Made by a program: the position numbers and the translations under genes. A DNA stretch of 64,000 nt from Cohnella faecalis (GTDB taxonomy: Bacteria; Bacillota; Bacilli; Paenibacillales; Paenibacillaceae), in NCBI RefSeq assembly GCF_003570905.1, contig NZ_QXJM01000027.1, positions 186,001-250,000 on the forward strand, written 5' to 3'. The notes beneath the pieces were generated by a model that saw nothing but the letters and a program-made list of their open reading frames with translations, was not told where the DNA came from and did not search any database. Positions 28,228 through 37,660 of the stretch are shown here, one piece after another. Within the stretch, counting starts at the first letter, position 1. Every line of letters starts with the position of its first letter.

Positions 28228-29774
28228 ACCATATCAAAGGAAAAAAGATTCGCCGCTGGGCGGTTGCCGGAACGGCATTGACGATGCTCGTTCCGCTGCT
28301 TGCGGCTTGCAGTACGGATAAAACCGACGATCCGAAGAACAGGCACACTTTACGGATCGGCACGATGTACGGCAGCAAGCAGGACGAATCTTATTTCCGC
28401 CAGCAATTTACCGATATTTTCGAGTACACGCATGACGGAATCGACATCGAGGTCGTCCCGGCTATCGACTATAACGAGATGCAGTTCGACAATATGAACG
28501 GCAAAGAGCAAACGCAGCAGCCGGACCCGCTCGAAAAGGTGAAGGCTATTATGACCGGCAGCAATCCGGTAGACGTCATGATTTTTGATTTCAGTCTTCT
28601 AGGGCAACTAGTCGGCGAAAACCTGCTGAAGCAGCTCGACACCCAGATGAAGGAAGACGAGATCAACGCGAGCGATTTCGCTGCGACAGTGATCGACGGG
28701 ATCAAGGAGGAAGGCAACGGCAATATTTACGCGTTGACTCCGACCTTCATGCCGTCCGCTCTTTTCTATAATAAGAAGCTTTTCGCCAAGGCTAACGTAA
28801 CGCCGCCTCACGACGGCATGAACTGGGACGAAGTGTTCAATCTCGCGAAGCAAATGTCGACCGGCGACGGCAAAGACCGGGTATTCGGCTTCTCGTTCAG
28901 TTCTTACGGCGGCGGAGAGAATTATTGGGACATTCAAAATTTCTTGGCGCCTCTCAAGCTGAGAATGTACGACGAGAACGCCGAAAAAATGATGGTCAAT
29001 TCTCCGAAATGGACGAATATGTGGAAGACCGTATATGGACTGTACAAAGACCATATTATCCCGCATCAAGACGACTTCGTATACGATCAGCCAACCGACG
29101 GCAAGTACAACCCGTTCCAAGGCCAAATGTTCCTGAACGGCCGCGTCGCGATGACGATCGGCGATTACAGCTATATTAGTCAAATTCAGCAACTGAACGA
29201 CAATGCCGACAAGCTGAAGATGGAGAAGCTCGACTGGGATGTCGTCACCATTCCGTTTCATACGGAAGCGGCCAATGTCGGCGCGAACATCAACCTGAGC
29301 TCGCTCGCCGGCATCAATACCAAAGCGGCGAACAGCGATGATGCGTGGGAGTTCGTGAAATTTATCAACAGCGAGAAATGGGCTCAGCTTAAATCACGGA
29401 GCATGTACGAGATGCCTTCCCGCAAGGCATTCATCAAGGCTCGCGAAGGAATGACTTATAACGTCGAAGCGTTCACCAAGCTGAAGCCATTCTCCAATTC
29501 GCAATCCCAGAAGGATCTGGAGATCAGCCGTACGAAACCGAACATCCGATTTATTTCGGAGCTGGCTAGCCAGGCGTACAACGCGGTTGTATCCGGCAAG
29601 CTATCGGTAGAGCAGGCGTTGAAGGAATTGGAGACGAGGGGCAACGACCTGCTGCAGAAGCTGAAGACGGACCCTAACGGGCCGATGGACGATTTTTATA
29701 ACCAGCCGCCTATCGGAGGGAACGGAGACGGCAGCAGCGGCGGCGGGGGCATCGTTAGGCCCATGATCGACTAA
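28224..29774 (+). CDS. Extracellular solute-binding lipoprotein (ABC family 1)
   Basis: This 516-residue protein has a lipoprotein signal (lipobox LAAC near residue 29), followed by a two-lobed sugar-type binding fold. Recognisable parts are LRIGTMYGSKQDESYFRQQF, VDVMIFDFSLLGQLVGENLL, YALTPTFMPSALFYNKKLFA and FLNGRVAMTIGDYSYISQIQ, a pattern close to family 1 solute-binding proteins of carbohydrate importers. Its C-terminus ends in a Gly/Ser-rich tail. It overlaps the second ATPase by 4 bases and is thus the last gene of the MacAB-like operon, an unusual partner for an exporter-type system. It may sense or deliver the exported or bound compound. Confidence 0.88.
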   Translation: MNHIKGKKIRRWAVAGTALTMLVPLLAACSTDKTDDPKNRHTLRIGTMYGSKQDESYFRQQFTDIFEYTHDGIDIEVVPAIDYNEMQFDNMNGKEQTQQPDPLEKVKAIMTGSNPVDVMIFDFSLLGQLVGENLLKQLDTQMKEDEINASDFAATVIDGIKEEGNGNIYALTPTFMPSALFYNKKLFAKANVTPPHDGMNWDEVFNLAKQMSTGDGKDRVFGFSFSSYGGGENYWDIQNFLAPLKLRMYDENAEKMMVNSPKWTNMWKTVYGLYKDHIIPHQDDFVYDQPTDGKYNPFQGQMFLNGRVAMTIGDYSYISQIQQLNDNADKLKMEKLDWDVVTIPFHTEAANVGANINLSSLAGINTKAANSDDAWEFVKFINSEKWAQLKSRSMYEMPSRKAFIKAREGMTYNVEAFTKLKPFSNSQSQKDLEISRTKPNIRFISELASQAYNAVVSGKLSVEQALKELETRGNDLLQKLKTDPNGPMDDFYNQPPIGGNGDGSSGGGGIVRPMID

Positions 29775-29801
29775 TACGAACGATACTATGCGGATAAACA
29801 A

Positions 29802-29840
29802 GCAAGCGCCATTCCGATTTCGGTATGGCGCTTGTTTTTG
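29802..29840 (+). terminator. Rho-independent terminator of the MacAB-like operon
   Basis: The hairpin CAAGCGCCATTCC-gatt-TCGGTATGGCGCTTG is followed by TTTTTG, 27 bases after the solute-binding gene. Confidence 0.88.
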
Positions 29841-29918
29841 TTGACGGCTCTTACAAGTTTCAAATCCGGATCTCCCGTACATCCTAAGGAAAACGAATCA
29901 GCGCAAGGAGCGATAGAG

Positions 29919-30083
29919 ATGAAGTGGATCTACTGGTCCCGACTGTATGACAGCAAATTTCAGGCCGGCTGCCTCGTTAAGAGAATGGAGCACGACGGAT
30001 GGCTGTTCGGCGTCGATATGCCTCGCGAAATCGAAGTGTACCAGTCGCGAAAAGGCCGCTACGGGGTTCGCTACGTCCCCTGA
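29919..30083 (+). CDS. Small hypothetical protein
   Basis: I do not recognise this 54-residue protein. It starts MKWIYWSRLYDSKFQAGCLV and ends KGRYGVRYVP, rich in aromatic and basic residues, with no signal peptide. AAGGAG lies eight bases before the ATG, which fixes the start. It has the look of a small SH3-like beta-barrel, but this is only an impression. It lies between the MacAB-like operon terminator and yycC. Confidence 0.55.
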   Translation: MKWIYWSRLYDSKFQAGCLVKRMEHDGWLFGVDMPREIEVYQSRKGRYGVRYVP

Positions 30084-30193
30084 AGAAGAATGCGGAACGA
30101 GCCGATGAGACGAGAGCGTTCGGGTACAACTTGGCAGACCGCTCTTCATGTGCTAAGCTGTTAGCGATTCCGAATCAAGGGAGAGATGCCGCG

Positions 30194-30349
30194 ATGAGAC
30201 CGTTGCCCATATCAGCAGAGACTGCCCAGAAGCTTGCCGCATTTATGAAGGTTCCGCTCGAACACCTCATGCACATGCCGCAGCATCTGCTGCTGCAAAA
30301 GCTTGGAGAAATGGCCAAAGTAAACGAAAATAATGAAAAAAAGAGTTGA
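30194..30349 (+). CDS. yycC: YycC-like small protein
   Basis: This 51-residue protein reads MRPLPISAETAQKLAAFMKV and then HMPQHLLLQKLGEMAK, close to Bacillus YycC, a conserved Bacillales protein of unknown function. The AGGGAGA ribosome site lies eight bases before the ATG. Its stop codon overlaps the -35 element of the tRNA operon promoter that follows. Confidence 0.8.
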   Translation: MRPLPISAETAQKLAAFMKVPLEHLMHMPQHLLLQKLGEMAKVNENNEKKS

Positions 30350-30375
30350 CGTTAATCCTTTCCATGTTGTATATT
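30346..30375 (+). promoter_or_regulatory. Sigma-A type promoter of the tRNA operon
   Basis: TTGACG (30346-30351), an 18-base spacer and TATATT (30370-30375) lie 41 bases before the first tRNA gene. The -35 overlaps the yycC stop codon. Confidence 0.75.
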
Positions 30376-30415
30376 AATCTTTGTCGCTGTTCAAAGACAG
30401 CTGAGGTAGTAACGA

Positions 30416-30494
<79 letters not shown>

Positions 30495-30528
30495 ATCATA
30501 CGATCGAGAATACGAAGGTTTACAACGA

Positions 30529-30605
<77 letters not shown>

Positions 30606-30631
30606 AACCTTATCTCACAATTTCGAGACAA

Positions 30632-30708
30632 GGGCCCTTAGCTCAGTTGGTTAGAGCGGTCGGCTCATAACCGATTGGTCGGGGGTTCGAGTCCCTCAGG
30701 GCCCACCA
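30632..30708 (+). tRNA. tRNA with CAT anticodon, probably tRNA-Ile2 (lysidine type)
   Basis: The 77-base cloverleaf with encoded CCA has anticodon CAT. The body (GGGCCCTTAGCTCAGTTGG, anticodon arm TCGGCTCATAACCGA) resembles the Bacillus tRNA-Ile with CAT, read as lysidine-modified, more than elongator tRNA-Met. It lacks the initiator features. Elongator Met remains possible. Confidence 0.85.
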
Positions 30709-31086
30709 AGAGCTTTCCATCAGAAGCAACGATCGCCGCTAAAAATGGCGGTTTTTTTATTTTTATAGCATCATGTCCGCAATTGTGGATCCGGGGTGTG
30801 CGAGGCTTCTGAAAGCTTTCTGAGACTGTGACGGCGGTCCCTCGGGGGAAATGCCGGAGGCATAGCACGGGGCGAATAACGGGCTGACAGACAGCTTCAC
30901 GGAGGCTGGGGAAAGATGGCTCTCTCCTATGGTCGAATTCAAGGAGTAGAGTGATCGTAGGAGCATGAACGGATTAGACAAATCTTCATTTTTGGTTTGA
31001 CTCGCGCATCCATCCATGGTATTATTTCCTTCGTTGGTCTTTTGCGAGTTGTCCGGATAAGACTCTCGCAACAATGCGGCTTACAT
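30709..31086. other. Intergenic stretch between two tRNA units
   Basis: Apart from the terminator at 30733-30766, no gene is supported here. Open frames on the minus strand have no ribosome site and partly read the antisense of a tRNA gene. Confidence 0.6.
30733..30766 (+). terminator. Rho-independent terminator of the tRNA operon
   Basis: The hairpin CGCC-gctaaaaat-GGCG is followed by GTTTTTTTATTTTT, 25 bases after the last tRNA. Confidence 0.85.
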
Positions 31087-31175
31087 GCCGGGGTGGCGGA
31101 ATTGGCAGACGCACAGGACTTAAAATCCTGCGGTAGGTGACTACCGTACCGGTTCGATCCCGGTCCTCGGCACCA
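31087..31175 (+). tRNA. tRNA-Leu (TAA)
   Basis: The 89-base cloverleaf has a long variable arm (class II) and encoded CCA. The anticodon arm CAGGA-CTTAAAA-TCCTG gives TAA. A terminator follows at once, so it is probably its own unit. Confidence 0.95.
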
Positions 31176-31195
31176 ATCATATCAAGGATTTCAAG

Positions 31196-31226
31196 GGTTT
31201 CAGCTCAATGGGCTGGAGCCTTTTTT
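31196..31226 (+). terminator. Rho-independent terminator of tRNA-Leu
   Basis: The stem GGTTTCAGC / GCTGGAGCC (with G:T pairs) is followed by six T. Confidence 0.85.
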
Positions 31227-31494
31227 CGTTTCATGAGAACGGGTTTGCTAACGGGGCTTCTTATTGGTGTTCTTTTCGGGTTTCAGAGATGCGTTCGAGG
31301 ATTCCATCTCGTTCCATTCTATGACGCTGGATTTCTGCTCTAATGGCATTTCTGCTGCAAGGTTCAATGAGCCGTGCGAAAGAATCGACTAATGGTTGAC
31401 TCATAGGGGAGCCTTTTGCGCCATTTTACTAAAGCCTTCAACTTCACTTCAAAGCAACTTAGTCCTCTACTATGTGCATGAAGCATTTTCGTAT

Positions 31495-31534
31495 AAAAGG
31501 ACGGAGCAGGGAGTTCCTGCTGCCGTCCTTTTTT
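31495..31534. terminator. Bidirectional terminator, end of the repeat-protein operon
   Basis: The stem AGGACGGAGCAGG / CCTGCTGCCGTCCT has T runs on both sides (TTTTTT on plus, TTTTATA on minus). On the minus strand it lies 20 bases after the stop of the giant gene. The rest of 31227-31494 shows no gene. Confidence 0.85.
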
Positions 31535-31555
31535 GGTCCTTAGGGGGGGCCTCGT

Positions 31556-34500
31556 CTACTTGAGAAACTTATCCGCCATATTTTTGACCGATTGCGGAAT
31601 GTTGTTGAAGTCGAACAGGAAGTCGAAACTCTGGTCATTACCCATGAAGCTGATGTCGAGCAGAAGTGTCATCTGGCTGCCTGTCACGTGGCTCGCATAA
31701 GCGGAGAACCTGACTCTCTTGACGATGAATAGGGTGTCGATTGCGGCCTGGGCCAAATAGTTGGCTACTTGAATTCCTGTGCCAACGGTCTGCTTCACGC
31801 CTTCCAGCACGAGGTTGGCCCCTTGCAAAGTCGTTTCGGCTATCACCTTGGCTGCGACTATCGATGTTACTCTCGGGTCGAGATCGACCGGGTAAACGGA
31901 GATCGCACTGCGAGCCGTCTCCAGAACCCCTTGGGAAACGAGCAGGGCACCCATAGCCGTACCGCGCGCAATCTCGATGCCGGCAATCTCGATGCCGATG
32001 AACGGAGCAAGGATGTACTCGTACCATTGCAGGTTGCGAATGCGATCCTGTCTCATATCGATCTCGTATTGGAGCCTGTTGACTTCGTTCTGGGCATTTT
32101 GCAAATCGGCTACCGCTTGGTCGAAGCCGCGACGTGCTTCATTTTGCTGGCGGTCGATCTCCTGCTTCGTCGCCTCGACCAATTCGTCCAGCCGTTGAAC
32201 TTCACGGATGGCCGCATCTACTTTGGCTTGCTCGGCGGAGATGGCGGCTGTCGCATGCGAGCTGGCGACCTGGAGCGCCTCTGTCACCTGAGCCTTCAAC
32301 TGCTCGCTGAATTGCTGCTCGTACTCGCCGGTGACAAAGAAGTCGGCGTTCGAAAGATCGGTACTCGTCGCGTGAGCGGTAAGGGATGCCTGGAACAAGT
32401 TGAACAAGCTTCCGCGCGTCGAGAAATGCATGCCGTCCTGTCTTACGTACAGCTGTGTCTCGGAAACGAGACCAAACAGTTTGACCTGACCGGACACATA
32501 CAGCTCCACGGACTTATCGGCGTTAATCTGGATGGAAGCGATCGGCTGCGGATCGTTGCCCGCCCCTGTAATCCTCACCAAGTCGCCAATGCTGAACTCG
32601 GACATTGTGGCCGTGAATCTCCACGAGTCTGGCGATAGCTGCGAGACGAACATCAACGTCTGACCGAACCAAGTCCCGGCCAGCTTCGCTGTTGTCGGGG
32701 TCAGTTCGGCGGTCGCTCTTGCCAGTGTGAAATAGCTGCCGAGTTGGATGGAAGCATCGCCGAACAGATAGAACTCTTCCTTGCTGATGCGGCCGATCAG
32801 GCGGCCGGTCATTCGGATGAGCTCCGACCCCGGAATCAGGTCGAGCTGGCCATCGATATGGAACAGCTTGTCGTTGATCGTGAGATCGCCCCGGAACACT
32901 TCGGCATCATGAAGCCGCAGATGGCTGTGGCCTTGCAGACTGAACGTGTTGGCAGGCGACTTCGGATTGATGATGACGTCGCCCTTCAGTTCTACGTCGA
33001 GCAGGTTGCTCAGTCTCCCTGCTGCGCGCATGCCCGTGGCGAAGCCGGAGGAAGTTCCGACAAGGCCGAAGGAGCTTTGCAGCGAACCGAGCCCATCAAG
33101 CGACCAGTCGCCTTTGAGGAATAGCACCAGTCCTTGCTCGTTCGCAGAAGGTGATGGCGGCAGTACTTGCAGCATCGACTGAGACTCGCTGTCCGAACTG
33201 GCGATGTGCGTATAGGCTCCGTCGCGGAACTCTTGCGGCGTCGTCAGCAGCCAGGCGACGTTCATGCTCATGGCTCCGAACGAGATATCCTGGTGGCCGA
33301 CGCGAATGTCCATCGGAATCGCTTGAATGAGCTCATTCAGGCTCATCGTCTTAAGCGTATTCAGCACATGGGCAATGCTGGTGTATGCGCTGATCGAGAA
33401 CGCATCTGCTTTCGTGCCGAGTACGAGATCGTTATTGAAGTATTTCGGGAGCTGCACATAAGATGGCCCCATCGTCAACCGCAAGTCCATCTCCTTAGGA
33501 GGCTCGTCCGCTTTCAGCAAATATTCCGGCTTCGTGAAGAAGGAATAGAAGCTCGTGAACATTTTGGCAGCGTCTTTGAAATTGATTTTAGGCTTCGGGA
33601 ACCGGAGGCTGAATCGGAATTCCACCCCTTCGATGCCTAAGTATTCGATACCGATCTCATCGTAGAAGAGCGGAACCGGAATCGGAACTTGTGTCTGATA
33701 AATAATAAGCATAAACAGCTTCTTGATGACGATCCGCTTCTGCAGCGTGCGCGGATTAGGCAACACATCGAAAACTTGAGGCGGCAAGAGCAGTGTGGTC
33801 GCCAAGGTGATGAAATCGAACATGTCGATGCGGATGTCCATGTCGAGCAAGAACACCGCTCCGCCGAGCGCTTCCCCGAACGTCAGGCTGTGCAGCTCGA
33901 CACCGATCAAGCCTTCTGGCTGAGGGATGATGAATTTGAGCGGTCGATCCCCGTCCACCGATATTTTAATGCGAACCCCGCCGTCGCCCGTAACCGAGAT
34001 GTCGAAACGGAACCCGTCCGGCAACCCGATTTTAAAGTAGTTTTTGAACTGGTCAGGCAGTTGATCGAGCTGGTCGTTAATAATTTTCATCGCATCGACG
34101 AACTCTTGCGGGAACTGGAAGCCTCCCAATTGCTCAAGGGTATGCACGAATTCGGTGACCATCAAATGATTGTTGTCATCGAAGAAGTTCAGTTCCTTGA
34201 ATTCGAGATAATCCGGCAGGATGGCAGTGGCTGCGCCGAGTCCATTGCCTTCCAGGAAGCCCTTGATCATCTTCAAAGGCAGGCGCAGCGGCTTGACCTG
34301 TTGGAAGCCTCCCTTGGCCGAGAACGATGCGCCGTCAAAGCTGAACGAAGGAACGAGGAACTTGAATTCTCCGAAGTCTCCGTCCTGGCCAAGCGAAATT
34401 TTGCACCACGTATCCGAACCTTCGGTATAGAACGTAACCGCTTCGAAAGGAGAGGTAAGCAGTCGGATAGACAGCCCTTTCTCCGTATCGAGGGCCAGAC

Positions 34501-37500
34501 GCAGCTTGATGATCGAATCGGGATTGCTTTCCTGATAGGTCCGGAACAGCTTGATGAGCGGATGACCTTCGGCGTCTTTGCCCAGTACCGAATTCAGCTC
34601 GCTCGGAATGCCAAAGCCAAAATCGAACGACAGCGACAGAGCCGACCCGCGCAAGCCGATCGCCAAATTGCTCGCGTCAAGCACCCCTGTGCCGAGCTGG
34701 AGTTGGAGGCCGCCCAGGTCGATATCCGGAATTTTGATCGGAATCGGCTTCAGCAAGCGATCCACCGACACCTGTATGCCTTGATCATCGATTTTCAGCG
34801 ATCCGGTCACCTTGTCAGCGAGAATAGCCTGCATGACAGATGGGAGACCGGTACACCATACGCTTGCACTTCCCTCGAAGCCCCAGCGGCTCTCGCCGTC
34901 CGTCTTCGTCTGGCGGATGATGACCAGTGAGCCGAGCGCCAGATGGGCCGCTATATTCTGATCGGGAATCGGGAGCGGCAGAGCCAGCTCGGCGTGTTCC
35001 GCCTGGAAGACGAGTCCGGCTTTGTTTTTCTCCTGGAACAGACGAAGACTGCCTGCAATATCGGCCTGGACGAGCAGTTCGAACAGAATTCTGCCTTTGG
35101 CTTCCACCGACCACGTATAAGGGCTTCCTTCCTGCAATTGCACCGCCTTCGTGCCAGATTCGTCTGTTGCTTGCGACTTCGCGTCAGCCTTCAACTGCTG
35201 GTTGATCGTGACGCTAAGCTCGCGAATGTCCAGAGAGCCGACTCCATCCAGATGCAGCAGCTTGTCCAGATCGGCGAAGGCGGCCTTGAACGTGAAGATG
35301 CGCGCTTCTTCCGTCGTTTCCAGACTGGCTGAGAGCGTGTAGTCGGTCTCGAACAGTTTTCCGGCGATCGCACCGGACAGAGTCCAGTTGTGGTCCTGGT
35401 CGAGTTCGAATTTCAGATCGGCGGATTTGAAAATAAACCCGTCTACGATGGCGACCGGGCCTTCACCGTGCAACTCAAGGGTACAGGTGATCGCGCCGCC
35501 CTTGACAGCGTTGCCCTCCTCGGAGCTGCCTTCCGAGCCATCTTCTCCGCTCTTCCGGGAAGCCGTCCTCTCGATGTTCAGCTTCACGGAGCCGACCGCC
35601 AGCCCGGTCGCGAGGCCGAGAGGCATGTCCCATTTCGCCTTGCACTCGCCGGACAGCGAGAAGGCGCCGGTAGATGGGGTAACGGACAGCGACACATCGG
35701 ACAGCTCCAGATCAGGCAGCTCCTGCGGCATCGTCGCTCCGTCCGGGAGCAGCGCCTTGGCTACATCCGACAGGCGGAGCGCCGATCCTTCCGCGAGCGA
35801 GCCGCCGAACGACCAGCCGCCGTTTTTCTCGCTGTGAACTTCTGCCGCGAGGGTCACGGAAGTTCCTGCGAGCCCGAAGCCGAGCTCTCCGCCGACATTC
35901 CAGCTATGCTGCGCTTGCTCTACGCCCAAAGCAAAATCCAGCTTTTGCAGGCTAACGCCGCCGAAGAGAAGGATGTCGCCCTTCCCGTATATATGCAGAT
36001 GGCAGGTGACGTTCCCGTCATAGGACAGATCGAAGTCTATTCGGACGTCAACAGGCTTGCCCGCGATCGGGAAGCGAGTCTCGCAGTGGAAGGTCAGCTC
36101 TTCGTAACTCAACTCATAGCGGACTCCGATGCCTGTCAGCGTTAACCCGGCCAGTGTCGAAGGCAGCGAGAAATCTCCCGCTTGCTTCAGCACCTCATCC
36201 ACGAAAGAGCCAATCGGCAGCTCGATATCTGATGTTTCTCCTGCGAATACCCAGCCGGCTTCTTCTCCGCCATAGCTGGCCGACAATTGGATCGGCACAT
36301 CGGCGATAGCGAGGACGCCGGACACTTCGAAACTCAACTCGCCCTGCTTGCGTGCGATTCGTCCAAACAGCTCGCCGATTCCGAGTCCGGGCACGAACGG
36401 CACTTCCCAGATGTCGCCGAACATCACTTCGCTGGTGAACTCTCCTTCGCGCGGATGGAAATCCGCCGTAAAGCCCGTCAACGTAAGGAGAGGAAGGCTC
36501 GGATCGTCGTATCCGGTTAATTTCTCGAACAACTGGTGGAAAGCGATGTAGCTGCCCGATTCCAGGTAGACGAGGAAGCTCAATTCCCCAAAATCGCATC
36601 GGCAAGTGAAAATACCGCTATTGCCGACAACGACATCGCTGGTGATGTAGCCCGACAATTGGGGGGCGGTCAGAGGGTCATCGATGATAAACACCGTTTG
36701 CAGGCCATCAAAGGACAACACATTCGGCAACAAGTCGAGCTGTTTGTCGACGTCGACTTCTACGACCAATCGCTCGATTTTGGTATCGCCCAGCGGATTG
36801 ACGAGCATCTCGATCCGGTCGAGACGGATGGCTTTGACATCCTGAACCCATTCGGCGGGAATATCCAGGCTGACGTTGCCGAGCAGGCTGGACAGAGCAT
36901 CCAGACTGGTAGAAATCAGCTTTGGCGCTTCAATGACGAAGAGTACGCTGTGGTACAAATTTTTAATCTTCGCTGTCAGGCCGAGCGGGAGGGTGCCGAG
37001 CTGTACATCCGCATGCAATTGAATGTACCCTTCGGCGTATAAATCCTGCATCGTTTGGAAGTAGGAGACGTCCGTACCTATCGTGCAGGTCAGGTTGCTC
37101 AGCTTGAACGGTCCGAGCTCGATCGAACTGGCGGACGCTTGTGAGGCGAGAGCCAGCTTGGGCACGCCGGAGTGGGCTTCGATTTTGCCTTTGAACGACA
37201 GCGGAAGCACCGGAGCGAGAAAAGCAAATGCGCCAAGCGCTTTTTCCGGCTCGACGGACCCTTCGAAAGTGATTCCTTCGCGCAGACTCCATTCCAGAAC
37301 TGAGGTGCTGGCGAAAGGAATATTCGCGAACATGGTCGCAGCCAGGGAGGGGAAGCTGTCCGCGAACGTCCAACCCGGCTGTCCTGCTGCGTGAATGTGC
37401 AAGGCGACTTCCGTCTCTTCGTCCGGGGTGATGGCCAGCTCGACGGTCATTCCGGTCCAGGGCACCGTCATCCCCGTTCCTTGCACCCGAATTTTTTGTT

Positions 37501-37660
37501 CGTCCGATTGAAGCACCTGGATGCTGTGAAGCCCTATTTTGCTTTCGGGCATATAGGTGATCAGAGCCTTCTGAAGCTCGGAGGATGTCAGTTCCGGGAT
37601 TTCCAGTGTAAAGTGATCTCCTGCTTGCCCGAGCTTCGTCCGGATTGCGGCGTAATTCAT
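31556..37660 (-). CDS. Giant beta-rich repeat protein of unknown function (2034 aa)
   Basis: I do not recognise this protein. It has no signal peptide or clear transmembrane helix at the start. After an N-terminal domain (about 1-160) the chain is a long series of beta-rich units of roughly 100-130 residues, marked by W-x-F/L-x-G strands (GGWSFGGSLAEGSALRLSD, NWTLSGAIAGKLFETDYTLS) and proline-leucine turns (LPDLELSDVSLSV). A central part (about 1200-1500) includes KFIIPQPEGLIGVELHSLTF. A coiled coil (about 1781-1878), a hydrophobic stretch (about 1879-1915) and a short beta tail end the protein. Its ATG overlaps the upstream metallo-hydrolase stop by 4 bases and is preceded by GAGGGGG. The shape suggests an elongated beta structure; DUF6603-like giant proteins come to mind, but that link is untested. 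Confidence 0.85.
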   Translation of the reverse strand: MNYAAIRTKLGQAGDHFTLEIPELTSSELQKALITYMPESKIGLHSIQVLQSDEQKIRVQGTGMTVPWTGMTVELAITPDEETEVALHIHAAGQPGWTFADSFPSLAATMFANIPFASTSVLEWSLREGITFEGSVEPEKALGAFAFLAPVLPLSFKGKIEAHSGVPKLALASQASASSIELGPFKLSNLTCTIGTDVSYFQTMQDLYAEGYIQLHADVQLGTLPLGLTAKIKNLYHSVLFVIEAPKLISTSLDALSSLLGNVSLDIPAEWVQDVKAIRLDRIEMLVNPLGDTKIERLVVEVDVDKQLDLLPNVLSFDGLQTVFIIDDPLTAPQLSGYITSDVVVGNSGIFTCRCDFGELSFLVYLESGSYIAFHQLFEKLTGYDDPSLPLLTLTGFTADFHPREGEFTSEVMFGDIWEVPFVPGLGIGELFGRIARKQGELSFEVSGVLAIADVPIQLSASYGGEEAGWVFAGETSDIELPIGSFVDEVLKQAGDFSLPSTLAGLTLTGIGVRYELSYEELTFHCETRFPIAGKPVDVRIDFDLSYDGNVTCHLHIYGKGDILLFGGVSLQKLDFALGVEQAQHSWNVGGELGFGLAGTSVTLAAEVHSEKNGGWSFGGSLAEGSALRLSDVAKALLPDGATMPQELPDLELSDVSLSVTPSTGAFSLSGECKAKWDMPLGLATGLAVGSVKLNIERTASRKSGEDGSEGSSEEGNAVKGGAITCTLELHGEGPVAIVDGFIFKSADLKFELDQDHNWTLSGAIAGKLFETDYTLSASLETTEEARIFTFKAAFADLDKLLHLDGVGSLDIRELSVTINQQLKADAKSQATDESGTKAVQLQEGSPYTWSVEAKGRILFELLVQADIAGSLRLFQEKNKAGLVFQAEHAELALPLPIPDQNIAAHLALGSLVIIRQTKTDGESRWGFEGSASVWCTGLPSVMQAILADKVTGSLKIDDQGIQVSVDRLLKPIPIKIPDIDLGGLQLQLGTGVLDASNLAIGLRGSALSLSFDFGFGIPSELNSVLGKDAEGHPLIKLFRTYQESNPDSIIKLRLALDTEKGLSIRLLTSPFEAVTFYTEGSDTWCKISLGQDGDFGEFKFLVPSFSFDGASFSAKGGFQQVKPLRLPLKMIKGFLEGNGLGAATAILPDYLEFKELNFFDDNNHLMVTEFVHTLEQLGGFQFPQEFVDAMKIINDQLDQLPDQFKNYFKIGLPDGFRFDISVTGDGGVRIKISVDGDRPLKFIIPQPEGLIGVELHSLTFGEALGGAVFLLDMDIRIDMFDFITLATTLLLPPQVFDVLPNPRTLQKRIVIKKLFMLIIYQTQVPIPVPLFYDEIGIEYLGIEGVEFRFSLRFPKPKINFKDAAKMFTSFYSFFTKPEYLLKADEPPKEMDLRLTMGPSYVQLPKYFNNDLVLGTKADAFSISAYTSIAHVLNTLKTMSLNELIQAIPMDIRVGHQDISFGAMSMNVAWLLTTPQEFRDGAYTHIASSDSESQSMLQVLPPSPSANEQGLVLFLKGDWSLDGLGSLQSSFGLVGTSSGFATGMRAAGRLSNLLDVELKGDVIINPKSPANTFSLQGHSHLRLHDAEVFRGDLTINDKLFHIDGQLDLIPGSELIRMTGRLIGRISKEEFYLFGDASIQLGSYFTLARATAELTPTTAKLAGTWFGQTLMFVSQLSPDSWRFTATMSEFSIGDLVRITGAGNDPQPIASIQINADKSVELYVSGQVKLFGLVSETQLYVRQDGMHFSTRGSLFNLFQASLTAHATSTDLSNADFFVTGEYEQQFSEQLKAQVTEALQVASSHATAAISAEQAKVDAAIREVQRLDELVEATKQEIDRQQNEARRGFDQAVADLQNAQNEVNRLQYEIDMRQDRIRNLQWYEYILAPFIGIEIAGIEIARGTAMGALLVSQGVLETARSAISVYPVDLDPRVTSIVAAKVIAETTLQGANLVLEGVKQTVGTGIQVANYLAQAAIDTLFIVKRVRFSAYASHVTGSQMTLLLDISFMGNDQSFDFLFDFNNIPQSVKNMADKFLK

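Noticed and set aside
30665..30868. Minus-strand open frame ending VGPEGLEPPTNRL opposite a tRNA
   Set aside because: This peptide is the antisense of the tRNA-Ile2/Met gene and is a well-known false gene call; there is no ribosome site.
30763..31074. 103-residue minus-strand open frame between tRNA units
   Set aside because: No ribosome site, no family look, and it covers the leader of tRNA-Leu and the tRNA operon terminator.
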